DNA of 64,000 nt from Fasciola hepatica (taxonomy: Eukaryota > Platyhelminthes > Trematoda > Plagiorchiida > Fasciolidae), in the NCBI GenBank assembly GCA_948099385.1, contig CANUEZ040000107.1:5208001-5272000 (forward strand), written 5' to 3'. Position numbers and translations under genes: made by a program. Positions 1-12,134 of this stretch are shown here, in pieces. The notes beneath the pieces were generated by a model, which saw only the letters and a list, made by a program, of their open reading frames with translations, searched no databases and was not told the DNA's origin. Every line of letters starts with the position of its first letter. The first letter of the stretch is position 1.

Positions 1-2160
1 GGCACCTAATTTTCTTTAGGTCGCTGTACATTTTCTCATTCCCCGCTGCCACGTCATCTGTTGCCCTACACGTGTATTCTTTGATTCTCCAGCAACAACG
101 GAAAGTAGGGCACGGTATGATAGACAAAGCAACACGTGCTCCAACCAACAAAGTCTACTAAGCTGCATACGCTGTGATAGAATATTCTATGAACCAGTAC
201 CCAATACTCGATATCCGATCTCAGCATTGCTCACCCAGCTATTCCATCCAATCTTAGCAATCCTACTTAGAGATCGATGGTGGAAAACCTCAAGGTGACG
301 AACATCTTCCGAAAGCACACTCCATGTCTCGCGACCATACAAAAAAACAACGCATTGCGGCATAGTATACACGACCTTTCAACTTCAGTGAAATATCAAG
401 TCACCGCAGTCCAGTGTATGCCGCTTGAGCCTTGGATATACGCATGCTCACCTCTACTACCTTGCTCCCATTCGGCGTCACGAAGAGTAAAATCCCGGTC
501 GGTGCATTCTCCACGTGGGCGGAATCCTGCCTGTCCTTCGCGGGCGTTCCTCTCGCGATCCAGTGTCAGACGGCACGGCAAATCGAGGCTAATAACTTGG
601 GGACTATCGGAATTAGACAGAGCCCATGATGGTTCCTACTGTCATTGCGTATTGTCTTCTTGAAGAGAGGTACAAACAACGACTTGCCCCATAATAACAG
701 AATATGCTTCTCGTTACAAATGTTACGGAGCAAGGTGGTAGGTGGTTTTACCAAGGCATACCCACTCAGTTTGGAAACAACTGGGGTGAGCTCGTCAGGA
801 CCAGCCGCTTTCCCACGCTTCAGTAATCGAATGCTCGACTCTGCTTCCACTTACGATTGGGGGCGCAAGTGATACTTCCCAGGGAATCGCAATTGTTGAC
901 GTCGGACTGACTACATTAACGCGCGGCCTGCTAAACTGCTCCTTGAAGTATTTGGACCAACGGTCCAGCCTTTGCCATTTGCCATGAATAGGAACTCCAT
1001 TTCTTTTGCATATCATTTCTCTGACTGCGACTTGCCGTCCCACGGTGTCGCGAATATGGTCGAACAGCCTTTGACTGTTATCTGAAACAGCTGTTACTTT
1101 CATGTCTTCGGCCACCTTGATCTACTAATTTTCGCGATCATTCTTAAGGCTATTTGTAACTTCCTCTGGCGGATGTCTTCCTATCTTATTCATCTCTTTA
1201 GAGTTCGAGAACTGCCGTTTCTGCTACGTTAGACTAAGCGACTCTCGAAAAACCCAGTGTCTCTGATGGACATCGGATCTAAGAATGCAGGTGAAACCTG
1301 CTGCCGCACGCACTTCCTGCTGGATATGGGCCCTGTGCTCACCTACTACACTATTCGTCGCAGTTCGTAGCTCACGCGCTAATTTCTGTTCATAAATGGT
1401 GCGAACTTCTGGATCAGATAAACGTTATACGGCTAACCAGCCTTGCCCATCACGACGAGACTGCACCTTGGCGTGGTGTGATGGCTTGCGTGCCTGAATG
1501 ACACAAAGAGCTATGCAAGATGGCTTCCTTAAGCCGGAGATGCAATCATGCCTGACAGGTCAATGGGTAGAGGCCAGACGAAGTCCAGTTTCTGAACCAG
1601 TTGATGAACAATACCTGGTTCTTACCACTATGCCCCGGCAGAGGACACTCCAGCGAATAAACACGGAGAATAACAGTTTATCGGTCTAAAAACCTCCACT
1701 AGATGGAGGTAGAGGTGGAGTACCTGGGGTTTCTCTCGACGATGGGAGAAATCACCGCACTTCATAAAGCAGCTATCGCTCGCCTAAACTGGGCAGCGCC
1801 CAGCCCAAAGGATTCTGCCCCGTCCACGTTCCGCTTGATCCATTGGGTACATGGGGCTAATGACTGAATCTGAAAAGCGGATGGATAACAGAACACCGAC
1901 GACAAGACAGAACGTAGGCAACAATCACGTCTCATGTGACAGACCGGAAGAAGTTCCTTCATGGGTTCTTCGGTCACCTTCCCGTGCTGGGTTAGCATCT
2001 CTCCTGTAACGGGCCTTACCAGTTTTCCGTCTTTTAACTTATTGTCGATGCAAATCGCCATAGGTAATTGCGGCTGTGACGAAAGCAGTAGTTCAGAAGT
2101 TGGACATAAATAGAATGCACTCCTTAAGCCCATATGTTCACTTCATTGGGCTGCCTTTAC
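1..2160 (-). mobile_element. RTE-clade LINE copy A, decayed, internal deletions
   Basis: This is a broken copy of the RTE-type non-LTR retrotransposon seen better preserved at 24.0-28.2 kb. On the minus strand, 795-1115 carries the linker between endonuclease and RT (KYFKEQFS), 566-850 carries the start of RT (LLKRGKAAGPDEL), and 187-372 carries the C-terminal region (GRETWSV, IAKIGWNS). Within 396-581 the frame passes from the RT motif AGFRP directly into the post-RT segment, so the RT palm with the YADD box is deleted. At about 1,445 the linker is joined directly to a 5'-region repeat that is also found at 13.0-13.8 and 27.8-28.2 kb, so the endonuclease is deleted too. The window begins inside the element. 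Frameshifts are frequent, so this is an old pseudogene copy. Confidence 0.85.
1446..2150 (-). repeat. RTE 5'-region repeat, copy A5
   Basis: This non-coding stretch recurs in inverted orientation at 13,000-13,790 and, more weakly, in the same orientation at 27,830-28,215. Shared landmarks are the dinucleotide-poor block around gatggcttccttaag, the segment around ccactagatgg, and the segment around gggaaggtgaccgaaga. At 13 kb it lies directly upstream of plus-strand endonuclease coding sequence, so I read it as the 5' untranslated region of one RTE subfamily. It could instead be a separate repeat that RTE elements pick up. Confidence 0.65.
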
Positions 2161-2179
2161 CGTCCGCACACTAGTTTAG

Positions 2180-3835
2180 ATGGAGCAACATGCTACCCTC
2201 GCTAGAAATCTTGACACTTTAAAACCAGATATATGCTGTGTCTCTGAAACGCACATACAAGACCCCACTTCTATGACCACGCTTTGCACCCCGGATACAA
2301 CCTCAGTCTCTCATTTCACTCTCCGTGTGCTGGGTGATTCGGTGTCTAGAGCTCGTGGTCACGCTGCCTTTGGGATTGCTGTGAGCATGAGAGCCGAGTG
2401 TGCACTGATAGACTGGATTCCAGTCAGTAGTCGTTTGCGTGCGTGTCAAGAGCAACAAACTGGAGCGTTGTTGCTTGTTCATCGTGTCTGTGTATGCGCC
2501 GACTGACTGCAGTTCCTCTGAGATCAAGGACGAATTCAACCAGGATTTGTCTCAACTGCTTCGAAGCGCACGTTCTACAGACGTGGTGGATTTTTGTTGG
2601 GGATTTCAACGGTCAAGTTGGCCGTTTGAGAGATTCCGAAGGGCACATTGGAGGCCCAATTGCTATCCCAGTTGATCGTAACGGTAACGGTGATCGTTTC
2701 ATTCAGCTGTGTTCTGACCGCATATTGTTTCTGGCAAAGTACGAACTTGTGCCACAAGAAGCGGCATAGACCCACATGGCGTCCTCCTACGTCTTTACAA
2801 CGCTGGACTCAGATTGACCAAATTGTGATTGGTCACCGCTGGAGTGGATCAGTTGAAGATTGTCGTTCATTTTAGTCTATGCCTATGGACTCAGATCACG
2901 CCTTGGTACGTGCTCGTTTCTGTTTACGTCTGGCCTAAAGAAAAATGTAGCAATGTTTGGGGTGTGTTTTGCACCTTCAGAGTGTAAAATGCTGTTGCAA
3001 GACTGGGTTGGATCAACATCAAACCTTGTGTTTTCCGGGGAAGCTGTAGCTGGGGTGGATAAATTCCGTCACCTGGGTAGTTACATCTCACCAGGTGGAC
3101 AGATAACGGATGAAGTGTTATCGCGTATACAGAAGGTCCATTTGGCTTTTGCCAACCTCCGTCATCTGTGGCGTCGGCGTGACATCCGATTGTCTGTTAA
3201 GGATAGAGTGTACACTGCGGTGGTTAGATCAGTTGTTTTATACGGCTCAGAAACATGACCATTGAGGGTAGAAGATAGGCGAAGACTGTCGGTGTTTGAG
3301 CACCGATGTCTCGGTAGCATTGCCTGAGTATGGTGGGAACACCGTATCAACAATGCTGAGGTTAGGCGTAATCTTTCGGGAACCTGAGATCAGTCTCTGG
3401 ATCAAAACAGGTTAAGGTGGTTGGGATGTGTTACGCATGCCCAACGATAGACTTCCTCAGCGTACGCTGTTCTCTGAGGCAGGTGGTGATTGGAAGGTAG
3501 GTCGAGGTGGTTAGGCCATGGCATGGCAAAAAGGCATGAAAAACTTGACCAGTGGACTTATCCGAGTAGGACGTGTTAGACTTCCAGGTTGGGGTCCACG
3601 TGATCGGCATACTAAACGGTTGGAGACGTTAAGTGATATGGCTAGGTGTCGCGGTCAGTGGCGTAGGTGCATTCGGACTCTTTCCTTGTCATCTTGATTT
3701 CCCCTTTGTAACTCGACGTTTTGGCTGTTTATCATTATGCTCCCATTGTTTTCACCCTTTACTCAACGATGTTGGAAGGCAGCAACGGAAACCAGAGCAC
3801 AGAAGTGCGAGGTTAATGGTGTGATAAACTGAAAC
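2180..3835 (+). mobile_element. RTE-clade LINE copy B: endonuclease fused to post-RT region
   Basis: Plus-strand RTE copy. The endonuclease is spread over 2180-2930 in shifting frames and keeps its catalytic boxes: CCVSETHIQ near 2,240, FVGDFNGQVG near 2,600, QIDQIVIG near 2,815 and DSDHALV near 2,885. At about 2,930-2,940 the sequence jumps straight to the post-RT region (AMFGVCFAPSECKMLLQDW, then FRHLGSYI, then VLYGSET near 3,250), so the whole RT domain is missing. The C-terminal region continues to about 3,660 (LPGWGPRD, ETLSDMARCRGQWR) and a short AT-rich 3' region follows. It sits head-to-head with copy A. No intact ORF remains. Confidence 0.85.
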
Positions 3836-3849
3836 TGAACCAAGTATGT

Positions 3850-4890
3850 GGCTTGTGTTGATGACCATGGAGCTGGAGAGATAATCGCACTGAAACAAAT
3901 GCGAGGTCCGACTGCATGTAGGTAGGCCAGAGGATTTACGGCTCTGGAACGCAGCTTACTGCCATATGATCAATCTGATTCAGTACCTGTTGAGTGAGAT
4001 CGCCATCTTGCCGTGCGACGCGAGCTGTTCGGAAATTCGTAATAGACAGGAACAACCGATCGTCTGCACAAAACTAGAGAAGCCTATCCCCGTTTCTGTA
4101 CAGCGAGCGAATAAGGTACAACAACCATCTAAACAAGCTTCTGATGCACTAATTTTGCCAACTTGTGCATTACAATCACCTGATAGCTTTACAATGTCAG
4201 AATTTTTGCTCCTGCGAACGAGAATCGTGAGTTCATAATAGAACTCACCCTTCTGCGTGTCAGAGATGCATTCTGTTGGAGCGTATGACGAGACTACAAA
4301 AAATCTTCGCCTAACACAGCTTTCCTTTCGAACGCCAACTGACCCCTCGAATCTTATAGCGTATAGATTACAATTAACCGAAATTCTGTCTAGAAGGCCA
4401 GCTTCAGCTTCGTCATTCAAGACTATTCCTACATCACGTTGACCAGCAGCTCTAGCTGCTTCGTCTCCTGAAGTGAGCAGGAAACGCCTCGATGAGATAC
4501 CAGAAGGGGTTTGTTGAATCACACTGCTCGAATCCTGGGTGCGCGTTTCACTCACGCAGCAGACATCAATCGCCAAAGAGTCCATTATGAGCGCTAGGCA
4601 CACCTGCTGACCGGCCTGCATGACTGTACGCACGTTAAAAGATGCGCAATTTAGAGGCTGATGAGGTTTGAGAAAATGCGAGTTACAAGATGGAGGATTA
4701 CTCAAGATACTATCTGACAGTGAACTGTTGTGAGTATCGAGCGTGTTATCAGTGGAAGTATTATGGTTGGACAGAGGGGACAAAGGGATATGGCTGGTGA
4801 CAGAAGACAAACGTTGAGTAAGAGGGAATTCTGAGTAGCAGCCCACTTATCACTACCTACCCCACTCGACGTAATAGGCAGCGAGATCCT
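3850..4890 (-). mobile_element. RTE-clade LINE copy C: endonuclease half only
   Basis: A 288-codon minus-strand reading frame (3980-4846) matches the N-terminal third of the 24-27 kb RTE ORF. It has a Ser/Thr/Asn-rich leader, then SFNVRTVMQAG, CCVSETRTQ and a degraded GDCNAQVGK where GDFN is expected. Sequence from 3850 to 3980 continues the match in other frames. No RT follows. In the full-length copy the same Ser/Thr-rich leader precedes the endonuclease, so the coding region probably begins upstream of the endonuclease domain. The Phe-to-Cys change in the GDFN box and lost frames indicate a dead copy. Confidence 0.85.
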
Positions 4891-5473
4891 GACTATCCTG
4901 CATGACCACCGGTGCAGTATAAAATTATTTGTAGTTGTGCATTTCCTGGGAGATTTTGGACGGATACTGCCAGAGCATCGATCCGCTAAGCAGGAGAACA
5001 ATAAGGGTTATCAACAAAAGCTTTTAATTTTACCAAAAACGTGTCCGCAAGGCAGCAGAAGTCGCTCAGTGGAAGTCCAACTGCTTGGACTAACAGTTTT
5101 TCCACAGACTTTACAGACTGAGTTGCCAGCTCAAATCGGCCCCTAACCTGGAGGACCAGGAGACTGATTCGTCAGTCCTCGTCCCATTAACCTTCCAGGT
5201 ATGATTGAATTTTCGGCTTGAGATGACCAATCTTGTATAGCTCGTTAGGTCGCTAAGGTGCACAACCCGCCACACCCCGTCAAGGCGTAATCTCGCTAAG
5301 ACCGATTCTTCTCCGTATCCCTTACTGCGGCGGAAGCTTCCTTGATTGGGACGAGTGAATGCGTCCCTCGCGGCCGAGAAGCGGTTCAGCGGAAGCACGG
5401 AGAATATCTATGGAGCCACGTCGACCAGGATGGTTCCGCGGTAGTTGTTGCACGCTGTCCTGTCACTTTTTCT

Positions 5474-5657
<184 letters not shown>

Positions 5658-5659
5658 TA

Positions 5660-8090
5660 GGTTTGAGGTTCCGCAGTACGTGGGAATTTGTTCTTCCCCC
5701 CAAATAGAACGAAATGGCATGTGTAGGGGCTCTAGCAGTGTCAGAAGGCAGGATTTACGTAACTCCGGTCCGATACCGTCTTCGCCCGAGGCCTCTCGGT
5801 TATTTATACTGTGTATCGTGGCAGTTATGTACTCTAAGTAAGGGCGCTGGTATTATTGTCCTAGTTTCCATTCTGGATTGTGGGCATTTGAATTACCAAG
5901 CTTGTAGAATGGTTCAGTAGACTGTCAAAGTACTCGATCAAACTCTGCATTTTTTCCGTTTTTCCGGAATCAGCATCCCGGTAGGGTTGCGAAGGCGTGG
6001 TTATGCTGGCTGTCGCTTGTCGGATGCATTTCGAATGGGAGGGAAGAGTTTTATTCCGTCCCACTAGGTCTACTGAGAGATCTATTCCGCCCACTAATTA
6101 TCTCATTTTATTAGCACAAAACAGGTTTATAGAGGAAGAAACAAAATGACGTCAATCGTTGCAAAGCAGACTAACTGGTTCATACTGGAATCAAGTAGTC
6201 TGTCTTCTGATTGGTTGATTGATCACAGGACCAGTTATCACTTGACGGGACTCCGTTCGCATCTCATCGATCCACTACTTTGTCACTTGCGCATCCGCTG
6301 GCACAAGCACTGACCTGGATTCCGGACAGTCACTGACACGCCGATTGCTGACGGGACATGGCTGGCTATCGGCCATGAGTCAGCACAAACCTTCACAAAC
6401 ACAGTTTGCCACCGCTCCATATTGTTCGCGATTTCGGACTAGTAGTTGTTTCGGTCTTTTCTTGCCGAGTTGGTGGATTTTCATCGAACTAGCCAAAAGC
6501 CAGAGGAACCATTAAAAGGGGGTTTCTAGCCTTTTTGGATAGACGGAAGGTAGTTCTCGACATTCAGTCCGTCTGTCGTTGTTTTATAGTGCCCAGTTCG
6601 TCGAACGTGTGACTTAGATGGAGACTGTCCACTACTATATATTGAGCAATGGTGAAGCGGCACAATCTCAGTAGCATTGAAGCAATCAGGCACGAGTTTT
6701 TGGTAACAACAATCAAACGATCCTGGATGCACTGGGCTCAATAATCGATCTCCACGACTGATATATAAAAACAAGGCTCACGTAAGTGATTTTCAAGAAT
6801 CAGAGAGAGCACACCACCGGGAGGGTTGTGGAATTGATGACAACACGTACACGGACAGGTCTTGGAGGGGGATTTGAGGGCAGCTCACAGAACACGGATC
6901 ACTTTCTTGAGGGGGAGGAGTCTGGTGGAGTATGAATATTACTTGCTGAATAACTGAGTAGTTAATTGCCAAAAACACAATAATGGACGGTCGTGGAGAT
7001 AATGGACGTGATCACGTCACACGGACTGAATGCAACAAGACGAAGAAAGGCATACAAACCACATAATGCATCCCCAATCGAACTAAGACTGCTTCCATAT
7101 GGATTGGATACGGAGGGTGGAAATAAGTAGTTTTGTAAGCCTGGTTCATTTTGTCGATGTCAAAATGAGTGGTTTGCAATAAATGATCGATTTGCCGGCA
7201 CATCCAGCGGACAATTACAAATGTAGTTCACACCATACAACAGATTCGTTGTTTAGAACGATGTTCATACCCCTGGCCATAAAAGTCTGGATGACCGTCA
7301 AGCGAAAGTAGACCAGAATTTCTGAGCAATGACCCATTGTGGTACGGTCCCCATTGCATCTCCCTCCGTTCAAGCCACATTTCTCAGCAGTAACTCAGCA
7401 GCCTAGAAAAGTCGCGAATCTCTGCGGTCAATTTCGACCTCATTTTACGAATACCACACTGCCTACTAATGAGTAGTGAAAACATTAGGCAGAAACGAAG
7501 CAAACCTGTTGACATCACGGAGTATACAACAGCTAAACGACTGTGAAGTGTGACTAAAGATCGCCTTTTTCAAAAAACTGGTCGCAAAGACCGGTTCATC
7601 TTGGAGAAAGGATCTTCACCTGAAGATCAATTCACCGGTGTTACTCGGTTGGAGCCATTCCGTGATTTGAAACAATACTGGTGTGTATAAAATGCTGGAC
7701 AAGCGCAATGGTTGAAATCTGTCAAGTATCAAATGAACACCGTTTTCAAGAGAGAGAAAAGGAGGTCCGCATATAGTTTGTAAATTATGTATTATTAGTT
7801 AGGTAAAAAACTGCTCAAAAATAGAAGGCATGTAGCGTAAATGCGGAAAGCAGCTTAGTATTTGTGATGTAAAATGTGTCGCGAGGGTGGGCACGGCAAG
7901 CAAATGAAACGGAAGCGCCACGATATAAAATAAAAAGAGACATTACGAAGAAGCAACAAACTAAATAAAGCCAGATGAGTCCTGAGATGTGATGAATTGA
8001 TTAGAGATTGTCAAAGTGACTGCAAGAAAGTACTATAAATGACTGATTGATCGATCGATCGCAATTACTCTAGAACTCCGTGAAATGATG
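5660..8090. other. No recognisable gene
   Basis: I see no transposon motif, exon with convincing splice sites, or RNA gene here. It lies beyond the 3' end of the sorting nexin gene. Short reading frames of 60-82 codons show no family resemblance. A short GATC run (tgatcgatcgatcg near 8,050) is the only simple repeat noted. Confidence 0.5.
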
Positions 8091-8091
8091 T

Positions 8092-8097
8092 TTTATT
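8092..8097 (-). promoter_or_regulatory. Poly(A) signal AATAAA of the sorting nexin gene
   Basis: On the minus strand AATAAA lies only 7 bases after the TAA stop of the terminal SNX4-like exon. A cleavage site 10-30 bases further would give a very short 3' UTR. It could be coincidental; no transcript evidence is available. Confidence 0.45.
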
Positions 8098-8104
8098 CGG
8101 GGAC

Positions 8105-8302
8105 TTAATTGCCTTGTGACAAAGAAATACCTTCGGCTGCCAGCTGCAGGCTTGTCGTCACCCGCTCCCACATGCGTTTGCAACGTTCCGCACGACGAAG
8201 TTGCAAACACGCGTACGCATAAAACAATTCGTTCAGATCGGACTGATGAACAGACTCAAAATGCAATGTCTCCCAAAGCACATCCATACAAGCGGGGGCA
8301 AC
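8105..8302 (-). CDS. SNX4: Sorting nexin (SNX4-like), terminal coding exon
   Basis: The minus strand shows a strong acceptor (pyrimidine tract TTTCCTTTCTCTGTGTTCTGCAG ending at 8,303, of which the last bases are TTCTGCAG), then a 65-codon open exon ending in TAA. The peptide has the pattern of the last BAR helix of SNX4: a Phe, then SDLNELFYAYACLQL, then RCKRMWERVTTSL, matching the family's helix of acidic and aromatic residues followed by a conserved Trp. SNX4 is an endosomal PX-BAR protein that binds PI3P and tubulates membranes for recycling and autophagy. The exon starts in phase 0. It is about 8 kb from the nearest upstream exon I can place, so at least one exon is missing from this annotation. 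Assignment rests on remembered family pattern, not a search. Confidence 0.65.
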   Translation of the reverse strand, partial: VAPACMDVLWETLHFESVHQSDLNELFYAYACLQLRRAERCKRMWERVTTSLQLAAEGISLSQGN

Positions 8303-10150
8303 CTGCAGAACACAGAGAAAGGAAACCGTCGGACCTCAATTACTTTGTGTGAAAAAAACGGAGCTTTGCGGTAAATGTCTAATTTTTCCACTGAATGTGA
8401 GTAACAAGTGGAAATTTTTGAGGAGAAAAATTTTCAAATTAGTTCGACTGCAAAGGGACTAATCAAATATATACTACTCGCTTCCTGCAATTTTTGCTTC
8501 GTTATTTATACAAAGACGATAAGAAAACAATATTTTTTCGATCTTATTCAACATAACTTAATACATTTATGCCCACTCTATGTGCAGACCGTGCATAAGG
8601 CAAGATGCACAAAGAATTACATAACATTCATCATGACTGTGATATAATCTGAGTGAGCGAAGATGTGAATGAGACTTCCAGTTCCACGCGCTGTGATGGA
8701 TACAAAAAGCACCAGAAATATCTGCATTTAAACACAAGCAGTTACTTCGCGGGACAAGCCCAAGGTTTCAGCCCAAAGTTTTGTTGGATAAACTAAACAG
8801 GTTTTCCGAAAATGGACCGTGGATTTCGTCAGAAATACGATTTTATCTCAAAACGCTGAATGATCAAAATTTGTCGTATTTTCAGTCTCTATCTACATTA
8901 ACCAATATTTTCCGCGCCATCAGACATTACTAGCGCATCACCGCTTGCTTAGCACTAGTTCGCTCTCCCTCTGCTGCTCTCCCGACCATTGACCATCAAG
9001 CACGTATGCGTATGCGTGCCCATCGTCTACGTTTCCGTGCTCCATTTGCACGTGCACGTTCACCGTTTACTGTCTGTATGAGCTGAGTTAGATATATTAT
9101 TTGATTGATTTATTCACTGAAGACCCAGTACAGATAACAGAAGCATGATGCTATGCAGCACAAGAAAATTCGCGCATTGTCAGTAAAGTTCACTGCCCGG
9201 CTGTCAAACCAATCACCAGAGAGGTGGTTCATACACGGTTCGGGGTAGATCCAGGGTCTCCAGCGTACCTTTATATTACAGATAAGCTGGTGACCAGCAG
9301 CAACTTTCATACGCCTCCTCTGAGTGACCACGTTGGGTAAATGAAACACGACAAACGGCCGTGGTCTTATTTAATGTCAAGCCACATCCGCCACGTCGCA
9401 GTGACGCCCACGGATTTATGTGAAGTTTGTGTAAGAGAACGCTTATCAGGCAGAAAGACCATATTCTTGAGCAGCGCCAATGATCGTCCGCGACTGCTTA
9501 TTTGGTGAGCTCATCATCCACTTCCCTGGCGATCAACCACCATCAGACTAGCAGCTTTCCCCTACCCACGACCTAGAAAGGCACCCGGTAGCATACAGCC
9601 CTGCTCCAACGCGCATTCCACCTATGTAACTAATTTGAATAAGTCAGCTAAAAATTTCATTCAACTAGTAATACTACTTCATCGGATACCTCTGTACCTT
9701 TATTCAGTGATGAGGTAGTCAAGAAAACTAGTTATTAGCTCGGCGGTGAAGGTTATTAGGTTTCAGAGCGGAACGTTGTTAAGCCGTACAAACCTCGTGT
9801 TTCAGCCATCTATTTTATAGAACTTAGTAAGGCGACTCGTGCAACGGTCTTGGGTACTGAATGCCAGACAATTATTGTAATTAGTGGATTCGCGCCGCAA
9901 CGGTGGTGGATTTTGAATGTCAGACAATCGATGTAATTAGCGGATTCACGCCGCAAAAATCAACGATCCGCTGCTTTAGATTTCTGTGAGATAAAGTGTT
10001 TTACTTAATGGACAAAGGGGAGCTGGTGTGAAGAATCGGCGAATGTCATTATTAGGGCTCTTTGGCTAGAGCCTAGATGCGCTTGACGGATTTACTTCGC
10101 TCGACTAGCTTTGATGTCAAGCCGCGTTTTCAGTTCTGACTACTGACCAC
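8303..10150. other. Intron sequence, mostly unrecognised
   Basis: This lies inside the last identified intron of the sorting nexin gene. No transposon coding motif is visible. A minus-strand frame at 9110-9349 (with GDWFDSRAVNFTDNAR) looks like it could belong to a dispersed repeat but I cannot name it. The only repeat noted is the 55-bp tandem pair at 9,838-9,957. Confidence 0.4.
9838..9957. repeat. Two-copy 55-bp tandem repeat
   Basis: Units beginning at TGAATGCCAGACAAT (9,858) and TGAATGTCAGACAAT (9,913) share most bases over about 45 nt, ending in a GGATTCGCGCCGCAA / GGATTCACGCCGCAA block. The period is 55 bp. Confidence 0.8.
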
Positions 10151-10640
10151 ATCGTCACCATTACCAAGCTTTGTTTTTCTACCGTGAATGATTCAGTACA
10201 GGTCATTCAACCATTTACCTCGCACCTATGCGCGCCGGTTTCAGTTGCCACCCCGAATCATCGTTCGGTGAAGGGCAAAGAGGATAGAAGTGCGAGGTGG
10301 AAAATAGCCGAATTCAAAAAAAAATTAACGGAAATCATGACACCAATCGAATGCAATTACGCCATTGACCGCGACACCTAGCCACATCAGTTAATGTCTC
10401 CAACTACCTGGAAGGCGGGTCTCGTGAACAACAACCCAGAACTCGAGCACGTCCTACTTGGCCAAGTCCACTGGTCAAGGTTTTCATACCTTTTCACTAT
10501 GTCAAGGACTAACCGCCTCGACCTACCTCTCAACCATTACATGCCTGTGTTTCTAACCCACTTGCTGCCTTTCAGTCGGTATGGAACCAATAGACTAACT
10601 TTCCTAGAGCGATCTCACACAACTGTTTATCAATAGCCAC
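10150..10640 (-). mobile_element. RTE-clade LINE 3' end, copy D
   Basis: The reverse complement of 10,380-10,560 matches the 3' end of RTE copy B base by base in several blocks: the segment coding ETL.D.ARCRGQW, then the 3' region ending near GAGGTGCGA-type sequence at about 10,290. Only the last part of the element is present. It may be the 3' part of the inverted-5' copy E (12.1-14.7 kb), separated from it by about 1.5 kb of unrelated sequence, but that link is inference. Confidence 0.65.
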
Positions 10641-12130
10641 GACTCACTCCATACATTAAAGGAAATGTTTGAATAACTGACACAAACCATCTCGCTTGAT
10701 ATAAAATGTACTCTAACATCGCAGAATGCAACAGTAGACATACGGTTGAAATGTCTCCGTGCAAGGCGTTTTGTATGCTCCTGCTGTCTCTCTTAATGGG
10801 ACAGATGTTTTTCCCGAGAAGTGAATGGCAGTGGATACAAAGAAGTCGACCGTATCGGTGATGACGTACGGTACAAGCAGAAATGGTTCATCACGCCAAA
10901 CAAACCTTGTCCAACATCTAAGACACTAGAGGCATAGCACAGAAGAGACTGAAATGATCTGAAGATAGAATTCATCCTGAAAGCACGAATACCGGGGAGA
11001 AGTCAAGTAGCAGAACAGCCATAGATAAGAACACTGACTCACTGGTAGATAGAAATCAAATGACTAGTGATTTTAGTACGACGGGTGAAGTCGTGCCCAA
11101 ATGAGATCACGTACGTGTGTCGGCGCACGCACGCAACTTCATGTGCGGCGGGATGGTCGAATCCGTCCGTCTCCGAACTTGTGCACGTCCGATTACAGGT
11201 GCACACACACAGCATGTTTGGTTACGCCGTTCCTAACTCAATCAAGCGACTGTGGCATGCCAACATTCATTCCAGATCACTCTTTTGGGAATGTCGTGAT
11301 TATCGACCTCTGGTTTGGCGACCGAGTACTACAAGGTTAGCAAACTGTGACGATGATCACATTACATTGTGTCACTAGCACAGCCGGTTGCACACTAGAA
11401 ATACCGAGCGAATGCTTCATTGAACCGACATTTCTGTCCTATGTGAGGTACCAGTGCTGATGTCCAAGTGCGTACACAGAACAATTAAATTCACTGCGAT
11501 GCATCTACGATGTGAAAACAGCGCCAATATAAGGGTCATATAACTAACCACAGATTATTTGGCAACAACTCATTCACAATATCAAAAAGACTGGAATATA
11601 TTAGGACAGCTAGAAACTCACGCCCACTGTATGCTTTGATGCTTCAGGTACGTTGACTGATTGTCGTTCGGGACCGGAGGGTGGTGCAAACGAATCGATT
11701 GTCCCTTCAATCTGCGATCAATAATCAAGGGGTCATAAGCATGAGGCGTCCGACGGGATCGATGTGAACGCCCAGTGAAACAAAATATTAAAAATATGAA
11801 AGGAGTAAGACGTCACCACATTTTAGCTTGTGCCCAGAGACAAATGCCTCATCCATCGACAGCAGGTAGTAAATGCTGAGAACTTTATTATTCGGCAATG
11901 AGATTCTGCATAGAATTTCATTAGTTGCGCCGAGGCAACCACGCCATACCAGTACAACGGTGAGGCTGTAGGCCAGCATATTAATGGAGACCTGTTGGGA
12001 CACTGACTGAAGGTTGGTTTATGGGGGCTTTGTTTTTGTGTTTCTCTACTTTGTAGATGGGATAAGTGCAATCCCCTTTGGAAGTGCTGCTGCTCAGCGT
12101 TACAATAGCACAAACTGGCATTCAGTATGT
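10640..12130. other. Unrecognised intronic sequence
   Basis: No transposon or exon motif that I can support. It separates RTE fragment D from RTE fragment E and could be an insertion into one older element. Confidence 0.35.
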
Positions 12131-12134
12131 GGAT

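Noticed and set aside
7965..7995. CAGATGAGTCCTGAGATG, resembling part of a hammerhead ribozyme core
   Set aside because: The required CGAAAC segment and pairing stems are not present; flatworms do have hammerhead SINEs, so I looked, but this does not fold into one.
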